This document shows positions 35,022 to 43,673 of a DNA stretch of 64,000 nucleotides, piece after piece. Position 1 is the stretch's first letter. Every line of letters begins with the position of its first letter. The stretch is from the NCBI GenBank assembly GCA_949282135.1, contig CASDOR010000014.1, positions 34,475 through 98,474 on the forward strand. Reading direction: 5' to 3'. This DNA comes from an uncultured Christensenella sp. (GTDB taxonomy: Bacteria > Bacillota > Clostridia > Christensenellales > UBA1242). The notes under the pieces are model-generated. The model did not search any database, was not told where the DNA came from, and saw only the letters and a list, made by a program, of their open reading frames with translations. Both the position numbers and the translations under genes were made by a program.

Positions 35022-35843
35022 TCATTTTTGAATAGTAAGCGTCTCGTTTTTTCGAAAACTTAGAAGAGCAAGCAAAAATAATATTGAACTCATAATAACA
35101 TAATAAATGTTGTATTTAACAATTAGACTGCAAAAGAATATTAAAAGTCCTGACAAAAAATAACCTTTTGCTTTTCGTCTATCAATACTTAAACTAATAA
35201 ATTGCTTAAATTTAATTTTGCCAGTTGATTTTATATTAAAATAGTTTTCTTTTTTTGGTAGTTTTATTAAAAATTTTGTGTATACTTCTTCTTTTTCAAG
35301 TATTTTTACTTCAATATCTGTTAGATTTTCAAAAAAAATTTTATCTTGTTTATTCATGCTGTAACATAATATGCTGAGTTTTTTTATGTTATTTTGTCTA
35401 GCTTTATATACTATTCTTAAAAAGTTTTCTTGACTTTCGTTTTTATGTGAAAAATTGATAGCAAGTCCACTATTGTCTTTAAATACTATAATGTTATCTA
35501 ATACGAATTCAATATCATTTTTTTCATAAAAAGAAGAAAATAAATCAATTTTTTCTTGATTACTCTGAGCAATGAGTAACAAAAGACAATTTTCCATCTC
35601 ACTTGATTTTATTTTAAGAGTAGTATTTTTTGAGGACTTTATGTGCATTCTTATATTTTTTATTAGGTTAATTGCAATAATAAGAGCAAAGGTTATAATT
35701 AGTGCTATAAGAACATTTTTAAATATGAATCTTGTCCACGCAAAAAAAATTAGAAACAAAGTTAAGTTAAAAAATAAAAAATCAATTACGCTTGAAAATT
35801 TTAAGTTTTTTATAAAATTTCTCATGTTTTTAATTATTAACAA
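35022..35843 (-). CDS. Uncharacterised four-helix-anchored membrane protein
   Basis: A 273-residue protein with hydrophobic hairpins at both ends: about 20–60 (VIDFLFFNLTLFLIFFAW, VLIALIITFALIIAINLI) and about 226–262 (GYFLSGLLIFFCSLIVKYNI, YVIMSSILFLLALLSF). Between them is a roughly 160-residue cytoplasmic alpha/beta domain (ENCLLLLIAQSNQEKIDLFS, IIVFKDNSGLAINFSHKN, KKLSILCYSMNKQDKIFFEN), with a nuclease-like alternation of strands but no visible catalytic motif. No family recognised. It is a single gene, antisense to its neighbours, between yhbY and rsfS. No clear Shine-Dalgarno was found. Confidence 0.55.
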   Translation of the reverse strand: MLIIKNMRNFIKNLKFSSVIDFLFFNLTLFLIFFAWTRFIFKNVLIALIITFALIIAINLIKNIRMHIKSSKNTTLKIKSSEMENCLLLLIAQSNQEKIDLFSSFYEKNDIEFVLDNIIVFKDNSGLAINFSHKNESQENFLRIVYKARQNNIKKLSILCYSMNKQDKIFFENLTDIEVKILEKEEVYTKFLIKLPKKENYFNIKSTGKIKFKQFISLSIDRRKAKGYFLSGLLIFFCSLIVKYNIYYVIMSSILFLLALLSFRKNETLTIQK

Positions 35844-36056
35844 AAAATTTTACATTTAAACTTTTTGATTGTTTATTTTTAGTTGTTTTTTTTTATAAAT
35901 TGTTATAACATAATTTCATACAAAAGTACGATATTGTGAGGGAAGAAGATATTAGGTTTGCCTAAGCAAAAACTTTTATTAAACACTATTTTGTAATTTG
36001 AATAAAAAGCGTAAAACTAATTATATTTATTTTTAAAAATTATTAAGGAATTAGCT

Positions 36057-36491
36057 ATGAAAGTAACTGAAAAGGTCGTAAATATTTGTTTATTTCTTGA
36101 CGAAAAAAAAGCACAAGACATTGTCGTGTGTGATACAACTAAGATGAAAAACGCTGTAAACTATTATATTATTGCCTCGGCAGATAGTATTGCACATGTC
36201 AGGGGTGTTGCAGACTATGTTGAGGAAAAAGCAAAAGAAAATGATTTATTGAAGGACTATTTTAGAGAAGGGTACGAGCAAAGTGAGTGGGTAGTCTTTG
36301 ATTTTGATGATGTTTTTTTGCATATTTTTACTAAGGATGCTAGAGAAAGATATTCACTTCAAAAGATGCTTAATGAAGGCGGAAATGTCTTTACCTTAAA
36401 GAGAATATTGAATGAAATGAGGAAAAAAGAAGAGAAAGAGGTAAAAAAGGCTAGTTCAAAATCAAAAATGTTAAAGGACAAAGATAAATGA
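36057..36491 (+). CDS. rsfS: Ribosomal silencing factor RsfS
   Basis: A 144-residue RsfS (Iojap). It binds L14 and blocks subunit joining under starvation. Family phrases: KAQDIVVCDTTKM (about 19–31), NYYIIASADSIAHVRGVADY, SEWVVFDFDDVFLHIFTKDAR and REGYEQ. A C-terminal lysine-rich tail (about 120–144) is longer than in Bacillus. The next gene starts inside its stop codon (ATGA overlap), so translation is coupled to the PAP2–TsaE fusion. RBS AAGGAA. Confidence 0.95.
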   Translation: MKVTEKVVNICLFLDEKKAQDIVVCDTTKMKNAVNYYIIASADSIAHVRGVADYVEEKAKENDLLKDYFREGYEQSEWVVFDFDDVFLHIFTKDARERYSLQKMLNEGGNVFTLKRILNEMRKKEEKEVKKASSKSKMLKDKDK

Positions 36492-37816
36492 ACCTAGTAA
36501 AAGCTTTTCAGGACATCTCTAGTCCATTTTTAACCATTATATCTGAAATATTTAGTTTTCTAGGCGGTTTAACCATGCTAACAATAATATTAGCAATTGT
36601 TTTTTTGCTGGTTAACAAAATTCAAGCATTTAAACTTGGACTAGGACTTAGTGTAAACTTTGTTTTTGGAGGACTAATTCTTAAGAATATATTTGCTAGA
36701 CCAAGACCATATTTAGTTGATAGTTCAATTTTTGCTGAGAGGACATATTTAAGTTTTGGTTCACTTCCAAGTGTAAGTGCAATGAATAGTGCTGGTTTTT
36801 GTGTCTATTTTATGCATAAGTCCAAAAATACAAAGAAACTTAAATGGGGAATACTTTCACTTTCTATTTTATTTTTTGCATTCCTTTCGTTTTCAAAAAT
36901 TTATTTTGCAGAAAACTATCTTTTAGATATGATACTAGGACTAATGCTAGGAATTATCATATTTATGGTAATCTTTAAGTTTGCTCGAGTTAAAGAACAA
37001 GATTATAAATGGTATCTTTTTGGGTTGATTGTTCCTCTAGTTTTAATTTTTGTTTATATTAATGAGTGGACTTTGACTACAGGACATATAAGAATATTTG
37101 AGTATTCTGGTTTTATTGCTTCATTTTTGCTTTTTTCATTCCTAGAGCAAAAGTTTATTAGATATGAGGTAAAAAATAATCTTATATTTTCTTCGTTTAA
37201 AGTGTTTATGATACTCATCATTTTGGGTATTTATTTCCTAGTATTTGAAATGTTTGTTCCAAAGTTTATGATTTTGTGCTTTCTAGAATTCTTTTTTGCT
37301 GGTCTAATAATTTTTATGATACTCCCTTTAATTTTTAAGAAGTGTGAAAAATATTTTTATGTTTTTTCAAACGATGTTTCTTTTGAACGCGTGACAAACT
37401 CATTTATAAGTACTTCTTTGAAGTCTACAAACAAAATTGCAAAAAGCATAGCAAAAGATTTAAAGCCGGGAGACATAGTTGTTTTAAAGGGTGACCTTGG
37501 GGCAGGAAAGACTGTGCTCGTAAGAGATATTTTACAAAGTCTAGATGTAAAAGACAAAATTACAAGTCCTACTTTTACTATTCTTAATGAATATAAGTCA
37601 AATTTAGGTCATTTTTATCATTTTGACATGTATAGAGTGGAAAATGAGTTTGAAGCAGAAAATATTGGACTCTCTGAAATAATAGACGATAAAAATTCAA
37701 TAAAGTTTATTGAATGGGCGGAAAATGTGCCAAGATATTTACCACCACATTATAAAAAAATTACAATCGCCAAACTTGGAAAAAAGTCAAGAAATATAAT
37801 TTTAGAGGAAATTTAG
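36488..37816 (+). CDS. Fusion: PAP2-like membrane domain + t6A protein TsaE
   Basis: A 442-residue two-part protein. Residues about 1–290 have about eight hydrophobic segments in a PAP2-type lipid phosphatase layout: motif C1 KNIFARPRP (66–74) is intact, C2 reads PSVSAMNS where PSGH is expected (about 94), and C3 is SKIYFAENYLLD (about 136–147), with N in place of the catalytic histidine and K for R. Residues about 300–442 are TsaE, the ATPase of N6-threonylcarbamoyladenosine tRNA modification: Walker A GDLGAGKT (335–342), SPTFTILNEY, HFDMYR, FIEWAENVP. No ATG or ribosome site precedes the TsaE part. tsaB and rimI follow, the usual tsaE neighbours. Confidence 0.85.
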   Translation: MNLVKAFQDISSPFLTIISEIFSFLGGLTMLTIILAIVFLLVNKIQAFKLGLGLSVNFVFGGLILKNIFARPRPYLVDSSIFAERTYLSFGSLPSVSAMNSAGFCVYFMHKSKNTKKLKWGILSLSILFFAFLSFSKIYFAENYLLDMILGLMLGIIIFMVIFKFARVKEQDYKWYLFGLIVPLVLIFVYINEWTLTTGHIRIFEYSGFIASFLLFSFLEQKFIRYEVKNNLIFSSFKVFMILIILGIYFLVFEMFVPKFMILCFLEFFFAGLIIFMILPLIFKKCEKYFYVFSNDVSFERVTNSFISTSLKSTNKIAKSIAKDLKPGDIVVLKGDLGAGKTVLVRDILQSLDVKDKITSPTFTILNEYKSNLGHFYHFDMYRVENEFEAENIGLSEIIDDKNSIKFIEWAENVPRYLPPHYKKITIAKLGKKSRNIILEEI

Positions 37817-37817
37817 T

Positions 37818-38465
37818 ATGGATAAAATAGACTTAATAATAGACACAAGTACAGAGTCGCTAAGATTAATTTTAAGTAGTCAAAGTATTTGTGAAAGCTT
37901 TAAGGGAGAGTCTCACGTAAAATTTCAGGAACATTTATTGCCAGAAGTGGAGAGGCTACTATCTAAAAATAAAATAGAATTGAAAGATATTGACACCTTT
38001 TGCGTGGTCGCTGGTCCAGGCTCTTTTACAGGGGTGAGACTTGGGGTTACTATGGTAAAGGCTTTTTGTTTAGCTTATAATACAAAAAAAATAATTTCAA
38101 TCAATATGCTTGACCTTTTAATAGATAAAGTTTCAAAAGCTTACAAAGGGGATTTTTTAGTAGTCATAAAATGCACTTCTAGTAAATGCTACGTAGGTGA
38201 ATATATTAAGGGTCAAATTAATTACAAAGTCCTTACAAATGAGGAAATCTTAAATAGTCAAGACATCAAAGTATTTTCTTTAGGCAAGTTAAATTTTGAA
38301 AGTAGTAATTTTAGTGAGATTACTTTAGATGATAATGATTATATATCTTTTGTTAAGAATAAGAAGAAAAACAAAGAATACATAGACTTTGTAGCCTTAG
38401 AGCCAATTTATATGGCACTTAGTCAAGCGGAAGAGGAGTTACTAAAAAAAGAAAATAATGGTTAG
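37818..38465 (+). CDS. tsaB: t6A biosynthesis protein TsaB
   Basis: A 215-residue TsaB, partner of TsaD and TsaE in threonylcarbamoyl transfer to tRNA A37. It starts LIIDTSTESLRLILSS and has FCVVAGPGSFTGVRLGVTM (about 56–74), the family signature. It begins 1 nt after the TsaE fusion and overlaps rimI by 8 nt: the classic tsaE–tsaB–rimI operon. tsaD is not in the window. Confidence 0.95.
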   Translation: MDKIDLIIDTSTESLRLILSSQSICESFKGESHVKFQEHLLPEVERLLSKNKIELKDIDTFCVVAGPGSFTGVRLGVTMVKAFCLAYNTKKIISINMLDLLIDKVSKAYKGDFLVVIKCTSSKCYVGEYIKGQINYKVLTNEEILNSQDIKVFSLGKLNFESSNFSEITLDDNDYISFVKNKKKNKEYIDFVALEPIYMALSQAEEELLKKENNG

Positions 38466-38898
38466 AATAGAAAGGCCAAATACTATTTGCGAATTTGAAG
38501 AAATGTATAATATTCATGCTAGTGAATTTTTAGCATTTGACCAAATGACAAAAGAAAGCTTTTTAGACGAATTACAGCAAAATAATAGAATATATTTTGT
38601 GGCAAAAGACAATGATAAAATTATTGGATACTTAGGACTTTATGAATACGATGACGACTTAAGTATTATAGGTATTGCACTTATAAAGGAATATCAAAAT
38701 AGGGGAATAGGTACGAGATTACTAAAAAAGGCAAAAGAGGTCGCAAGAAAAATGTCCAAAAAATCTATTTCGCTCGAAGTTGATGTCTTAAATACTAGTG
38801 CTATTAGTTTTTATAACAAAAATAATTTTGTAGTCACAAATATACGAAAAAAATACTATAAAGATAATGACGCATTAGTGATGTTTTGTTATCTATGA
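38458..38898 (+). CDS. rimI: RimI-type ribosomal protein acetyltransferase
   Basis: A 146-residue GNAT enzyme. IIGIALIKEYQNRGIGTRLL (about 65–84) is the acetyl-CoA motif A, and SLEVDVLNTSAISFYNKNNF (about 102–121) is typical of RimI. RimI acetylates the N-terminus of S18. The context in the tsaE–tsaB operon is the usual one. The alpha/beta hydrolase gene overlaps its stop by 4 nt. Confidence 0.9.
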   Translation: MVRIERPNTICEFEEMYNIHASEFLAFDQMTKESFLDELQQNNRIYFVAKDNDKIIGYLGLYEYDDDLSIIGIALIKEYQNRGIGTRLLKKAKEVARKMSKKSISLEVDVLNTSAISFYNKNNFVVTNIRKKYYKDNDALVMFCYL

Positions 38899-39641
38899 TA
38901 TTTTTGTATGAAGATGTAGAAATTTATTACGAGTACTATAAAAATGATAAGGCAAACTCTCCGCCTATACTTTTTTTGCATGGCTGGGGAGGGAATACAA
39001 AAAGTTTTGAATTATTTAGAAAAAAGTTATTAGATAAATATAATTTGATTTTTCTTGATTTTCCTCCCTTTGGGCTTTCAGGAAAACCTAGTGTAGATTG
39101 GACTGTAAAGAAGTATGCAGATATGGTTGAAAGACTTCTATGTCTAGTTAAAGTAGATAAAGTTTATATTGTTGCCCATTCATTTGGGGGCAGGGTTGCG
39201 TTGGAACTAGCAAGTAAAAATAAAAATTTAGTACTAAAAATGCTTCTTACAGGTTGTGCGGGACTAAAAAAGAGAGGTTTTAAGACAAGACTAAAAATTG
39301 CTAAATATAAGTTTTTTAAAGTGCTATGCAAATTAAAGCTTAAAAACTCTAAGTCTTTGGAAACAATGGGAAGTGAGGACTACAAAAACTTAACTCCTGA
39401 AATGAAAAAGACCTTTAATAATATTGTAAACTATGACCAAAAATATTTATTAAAAGAAATTGTGTGTCCAGTATTACTTTTTTGGGGGAAAAGAGATAAA
39501 GCAACTCCATTTTACTTTACAAAAATCTTTAAAAAGCATATAAAAGATTGTGGGGTTATATGTGTAGCATCAGGCTCACATTTTGCTTACTTAGAAAATC
39601 CTAGTCTGTTTTTTAGGGTTTTAGAGAGTTTTTTCAGTTAA
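38895..39641 (+). CDS. Alpha/beta hydrolase
   Basis: A 248-residue alpha/beta hydrolase. Oxyanion region LFLHGWGGN (about 26–34); nucleophile VAHSFGGR (about 93–100); acid GKRDKATP; His in SGSHFAYLENP near the C-terminus. All triad members are present. The start is set at 38895 by the ATGA overlap with rimI; an upstream in-frame TTG at 38886 is less likely. Substrate unknown. Its place in the tsa operon followed by a Mur ligase suggests no specific pathway. Confidence 0.85.
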   Translation: MIFLYEDVEIYYEYYKNDKANSPPILFLHGWGGNTKSFELFRKKLLDKYNLIFLDFPPFGLSGKPSVDWTVKKYADMVERLLCLVKVDKVYIVAHSFGGRVALELASKNKNLVLKMLLTGCAGLKKRGFKTRLKIAKYKFFKVLCKLKLKNSKSLETMGSEDYKNLTPEMKKTFNNIVNYDQKYLLKEIVCPVLLFWGKRDKATPFYFTKIFKKHIKDCGVICVASGSHFAYLENPSLFFRVLESFFS

Positions 39642-39653
39642 AAGGAAGAGTTG

Positions 39654-41282
39654 ATGTCATTTTTTTCTTTTCAAAATATAAATTTATACATTGCTATTGT
39701 TTTGTCCCTTATTAATGGTGTATTAATGTGTTTTGCTTCATATAAGTTTTTCCAAATGATACAACTTTCAGGGTACAAAATAAAAGGTTATTTCAAGTGG
39801 CTAAGAGATACTAAAGGAAATTACGTGACACGTATGGTGCTTTTAAGTCTTTTAAGCATTTTTTGTGTACTTGTCACAAATGCACTTTTTGACGTGTATC
39901 ACACTCAGGAATTGTATTCATATATAGGTCTTATTTTCTATTTTTATTTCACAATAGTTTTTATTGTAAACTTGTATCATGCTCCTAAAAAAATACCGCT
40001 CAAGTACACGACAAGGATGACTAGGCTTAATGTTGCGATGTTTATTTTTGTGTCACTTTTTTCTTTTATCATAACAGCTCTTTCTACTGAATATTTAAAC
40101 TTTTTAAAATTCGGAGCAATATGTCTTGTTCCTCTTTTTGTGCCATTACTAGTTCCTCTTGTTCATATAATTTTACTTCCACTAGAAAAAATAGTATTAT
40201 CTGTGCATATTCACAACGCAAAAAAGAAACTTAAGAAATGTGAAAATTTAATAAAAATTGGTATAACAGGAAGCTTTGGAAAAACAAGTACAAAATATAT
40301 TTTAAATTCAATTTTGTCCGTAAAGTACAAAGTATGTATGAGTCCACATAGTTTTAATACTCTTCCAGGTCTTAGTAAAGTCGTGAATAATTACTTAAAT
40401 ATTGACGATGAAATCTTAATTGCTGAAATGGGGGCTAGAAACGTTGGGGACATAAAAGAACTTTGTGACCTCATTAAACCTAAGTATGGAATACTAACTG
40501 GAGTTGGTTCTCAGCATCTTGAAAGCTTTAAAACAGAGGAAAATATTTTTAAAACAAAATTTGAACTTATAGAAAGTTTGCCGAGTGATGGTATTGCTAT
40601 TTTTAACGGATATGATAGTGGGGCAAAAAAGTTATATGACAAGTGCGATTTTGTAGCCAAAGAAATAGTAGGAAAGGGTGCTAGTATAAGTGCAAAAAAT
40701 ATTTTTTATGATGAGACAGGGACTATTTTTGACCTCATAATAAAAGATAAGACGTATGAAAAAGTGAAAACGATTTTAATAGGGGAACACAACGTAGAAA
40801 ATATTGTCATGTGTGTTCAAATGGCAAAAATTTTAGGATTAAGTGATGAAGAAATTATAGAAGGTATTAGAAACTTAAAACCTATTCCTCATAGGCTTGA
40901 ACTTATAAAAACTGACAAAAATTTAATTTTAGATGATGCATATAATGCTAGTGTAAATGGGACTATAGTTGCACTAAATGTTCTTAGCAAAATGCCTGGT
41001 AGAAAAATAGTTATTACTCCAGGTATTGTAGAGCTTGGAAAGAAAGAAAATGAAGAAAATGAAAATTTTGGAAAAAGAATTGCAAAAGTGGCAGATATTG
41101 TAGTTATAGTAAACAAATTGAATTTTGAATCAATAAAAAAAGGATTAGACGCACAAAAATTTAATGAAGAGCAACTTTATCAAACAGATAGCCTTGATAG
41201 TGCAAAAATCCTTATAAAAGACTTTATTCGTGATGGTGATTCAATCTTATTTGAAAACGATTTGCCAGATAATTATGTGTAG
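39654..41282 (+). CDS. Membrane-anchored MurF-like Mur ligase
   Basis: A 542-residue protein. Residues 1–190 hold five or six membrane segments. The remainder is a Mur ligase: P-loop GSFGKTSTKY (about 204–213), EMGARNVGDIKELCDLIKP (about 259–277), GSQHLESF, and a C-terminal LDDAYNA. It ends ILFENDLPDN, as in the membrane-anchored group known in Bacillota. MurF adds D-Ala-D-Ala to UDP-MurNAc-tripeptide; the adjacent ddl makes the D-Ala-D-Ala. The ATG at 39654 is preferred over a TTG at 39651; AAGGAAG lies upstream. A terminator follows, then ddl. Confidence 0.85.
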   Translation: MSFFSFQNINLYIAIVLSLINGVLMCFASYKFFQMIQLSGYKIKGYFKWLRDTKGNYVTRMVLLSLLSIFCVLVTNALFDVYHTQELYSYIGLIFYFYFTIVFIVNLYHAPKKIPLKYTTRMTRLNVAMFIFVSLFSFIITALSTEYLNFLKFGAICLVPLFVPLLVPLVHIILLPLEKIVLSVHIHNAKKKLKKCENLIKIGITGSFGKTSTKYILNSILSVKYKVCMSPHSFNTLPGLSKVVNNYLNIDDEILIAEMGARNVGDIKELCDLIKPKYGILTGVGSQHLESFKTEENIFKTKFELIESLPSDGIAIFNGYDSGAKKLYDKCDFVAKEIVGKGASISAKNIFYDETGTIFDLIIKDKTYEKVKTILIGEHNVENIVMCVQMAKILGLSDEEIIEGIRNLKPIPHRLELIKTDKNLILDDAYNASVNGTIVALNVLSKMPGRKIVITPGIVELGKKENEENENFGKRIAKVADIVVIVNKLNFESIKKGLDAQKFNEEQLYQTDSLDSAKILIKDFIRDGDSILFENDLPDNYV

Positions 41283-41316
41283 AATTACATTAATAAAAGT
41301 TTAAAACTAGTCTAAT

Positions 41317-41353
41317 TTGCTTTTAGTACTAAAGAGTATTAAAAGCAATTTTT
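41317..41353 (+). terminator. Rho-independent terminator after the MurF-like gene
   Basis: TTGCTTTTAGTACT (41317–41330) pairs with AGTATTAAAAGCAA (41335–41348), one G·T pair, AAAG loop, then TTTTT. Confidence 0.82.
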
Positions 41354-41565
41354 ATTAAAAGGGCATTAAAAGTTTTATTAAAAGTTTTTTTTCATTTAAT
41401 TTTCTACCAAAAACAAACGTCTTTATGGTAAAACTTTAGCGGCTGTAATTAAACAAAGTAATCATCGTGTATTTTATAAATATGGGAAAGGACAAGTTTT
41501 AACGTAGTGATTATTCACATTTTTTTTACCAAATCCATATATAAGGTTAGATAAAAGGATTATAT

Positions 41566-42717
41566 ATGAATAAAAAAGAAAACGTTGTTGTTATTTTTGG
41601 TGGGAAGAGTGTGGAGCATGATATTTCAATAATTACAGGAGTGCAAGTTCTTCATGGGCTTGATGATTCAAAGTACAATATAATACCTATGTATTTTTCA
41701 AAGTCTAACAATTTTTATTCGGGGGCAAAACTATTTGATATAAAAACATATAGTGAGTTTAACTTTACTCATAAATTAAAAGAAGTAGTTCTTCTTTTTG
41801 ACGGAAAGCTATATGAAAAGAAGAGAAGTAAGTTAAAAGAAATTTGTAAGGTTGATTTTGCTTACCTTGCTTTTCACGGAGGTGAAGGAGAGGGCGGAGG
41901 TGTGCAAGGATATCTTGACTTATGTAATATTCCTTATTCTAGTCCTTGTATTTTAGGTAGTAGCATAAGCCTTGATAAAGAAGTGACAAAACTTTTACTT
42001 AAATCAAATGGAATTGACTACGCAAAATATGTTGTACTAACTTGTCTAGATAAAGAAAATACGGATGATATAAAGAAAAAGATAAATAAGTTATCTTTTC
42101 CTCTAATAGTCAAACCGAATAGTCTTGGTAGTAGTATTGGAGTGACCTATTGTGACTCACTTCAAAAGGCTTTAAATGGCATTGACTTTGCTTTTCTTTT
42201 TGACGACAAAGTAATAGTTGAAGAGGTGGTGAAAAATTTAAGAGAGTTTAATATTGCAGTTGTTGGAAATAACTGCGACTATGAGGTGTCCGATATTGAG
42301 GAAGTAAAATCAAAAGAAAAATTTTTGACTTTTGAAAATAAATATCTAGAGAATGATAAAAATGGAGTTAAAGAAGATAGGGTAATTCCAGCTATAATTA
42401 GCAAGAAAATAGAAGAACGTATAAAAAACTATGCATTGAAAGTTTACAAACTTTTTTCACTTAAAGGATGCGTTAGAATAGACTTTTTAGTGGATGACAG
42501 GGAAGAAAAGGTATATGTAAATGAAGTTAATACTATTCCGGGTTCTTTTGCAAGTTATTTATGGAAGAGTAAAAACTACAATTTTACTAGGCTACTTGAA
42601 AAGGTAAAACACTACGCTTTAATTGAATATAAAATGAAAAAGAGTAAAATAGTAAATTTTTCATCTTCAGTATTAAAAAAATTTAAAGATGGCAAAAAAT
42701 TAAATTTTACTAAATAA
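41566..42717 (+). CDS. ddl: D-alanine–D-alanine ligase
   Basis: A 383-residue ATP-grasp ligase joining two D-alanines for peptidoglycan. It begins VVVIFGGKSVEHDISIITG; the P-loop-like KPNSLGSSIGV (about 183–193) and the metal site VNEVNTIPGSFASYLW (about 320–335) are conserved. The region after GGEGEGGGVQG is typical. The C-terminus carries about 40 additional Lys-rich residues. RBS AAAAGGAT. It is separated from the MurF-like gene by 283 nt containing a terminator and an array of ATTAAAAG repeats. Confidence 0.93.
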   Translation: MNKKENVVVIFGGKSVEHDISIITGVQVLHGLDDSKYNIIPMYFSKSNNFYSGAKLFDIKTYSEFNFTHKLKEVVLLFDGKLYEKKRSKLKEICKVDFAYLAFHGGEGEGGGVQGYLDLCNIPYSSPCILGSSISLDKEVTKLLLKSNGIDYAKYVVLTCLDKENTDDIKKKINKLSFPLIVKPNSLGSSIGVTYCDSLQKALNGIDFAFLFDDKVIVEEVVKNLREFNIAVVGNNCDYEVSDIEEVKSKEKFLTFENKYLENDKNGVKEDRVIPAIISKKIEERIKNYALKVYKLFSLKGCVRIDFLVDDREEKVYVNEVNTIPGSFASYLWKSKNYNFTRLLEKVKHYALIEYKMKKSKIVNFSSSVLKKFKDGKKLNFTK

Positions 42718-42721
42718 GTTA

Positions 42722-42750
42722 TTGAATGTAGTCAATAATTGTGGTAACAT
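42722..42750 (+). promoter_or_regulatory. Promoter predicting a leaderless glycosylase mRNA
   Basis: TTGAAT (42722–42727), 17-nt spacer, TAACAT (42745–42750). The ATG of the next gene is at 42758, 7 nt after the -10 box, the expected transcription start. No Shine-Dalgarno is present. Confidence 0.6.
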
Positions 42751-42757
42751 ACTAAAT

Positions 42758-43597
42758 ATGAAGATTTTAAAAACAAAAGATAAAATAATAATAGAAAACT
42801 CTTCGGAGTTTAATATAAAAGAACTACTTGAATGTGGACAAGTTTTTAGCTATGAACTTGTTGGTAGTGAGTATTTTGTGATTAGTCTTGATAAATATGC
42901 CGAGATTACTTTAAAAGAAAAAGAAACAGTAATTAGGTCAAAAAATATAGATTATTTTTACAACTATTTTGATTTAAGTACAGACTATAATGAGATAAAA
43001 AATAGTCTTACAAAAATTTATAGTGGTTTTGACAAATTTTTTATAAATGGTAAGGGAATAAGGATTTTAAGGCAAGATGAATATCAAATTATTATTAGCT
43101 TTGTAGTATCACAAAATAATAATATAAAAAGAATTCACAATATCTTAAGAAAAATTTCTCAAAAATTTGGGCATAAGCTTGATTGTGGGTTATATTCTTT
43201 TCCTACTCTAGACGAATTATCTAAAGCAACTGAAGAAGATTTTGTAAAAATTGGTGCGGGGTATAGAAGTAAGTATCTTGTCGAAATTGTAAAAAAACTA
43301 AAGGACAAGGAATATAGCATTGACTATTTACGTAAACTTGATACTATAAATCTTAGGAAGAAACTTCTTAGTTTATATGGTATTGGTCCTAAGGTGGCGG
43401 ACTGTATTTTGTTTTTTGGCTTTAATAGGACAGATGTTTTTCCGGTTGATACTTGGATTAAAAAAGCATATGGTACTTTATTTAGTAAAGAAAAAAGAAA
43501 CGAGAACCAAATATCTGAGTACTTTATTTCAATTTTTGGGGATTTGGCAGGATATGCTCAGCAGTACATTTTTAATTATATGATAACAAATAAATAA
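42758..43597 (+). CDS. ogg: OGG1-type 8-oxoguanine DNA glycosylase
   Basis: A 279-residue HhH-GPD glycosylase. FNIKELLECGQVFSYEL near the N-terminus is the OGG fold entry; the helix-hairpin-helix LYGIGPKVADCILFF supplies the catalytic lysine; FPVDTWIKKAYG supplies the catalytic aspartate. It removes 8-oxoguanine from DNA. Together with nth (32543) and nfo (59038) this gives a base-excision set. Starting at 42758 rather than an upstream TTG (42722) is preferred because that TTG is the -35 box of the promoter. Confidence 0.85.
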   Translation: MKILKTKDKIIIENSSEFNIKELLECGQVFSYELVGSEYFVISLDKYAEITLKEKETVIRSKNIDYFYNYFDLSTDYNEIKNSLTKIYSGFDKFFINGKGIRILRQDEYQIIISFVVSQNNNIKRIHNILRKISQKFGHKLDCGLYSFPTLDELSKATEEDFVKIGAGYRSKYLVEIVKKLKDKEYSIDYLRKLDTINLRKKLLSLYGIGPKVADCILFFGFNRTDVFPVDTWIKKAYGTLFSKEKRNENQISEYFISIFGDLAGYAQQYIFNYMITNK

Positions 43598-43614
43598 AAA
43601 GGGTTTTTAAGAGT

Positions 43615-43643
43615 TTTACAAATATTTTTTTGTGTGTTATAAT
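43615..43643 (+). promoter_or_regulatory. Promoter for the AroK-like gene and transketolase
   Basis: TTTACA (43615–43620), 17-nt spacer, TATAAT (43638–43643), followed by GGGAGAG and a TTG start at 43674. Confidence 0.65.
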
Positions 43644-43673
43644 CAAACAATCTAGCATGGGAGAGAAGTTAAG

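Noticed and set aside
37330..37440. TsaE being a separate gene starting inside the PAP2 frame
   Set aside because: The only in-frame candidate near the TsaE boundary is a GTG near 37390 with no ribosome site, and no stop interrupts the frame from 36488; a fusion is the simpler reading.
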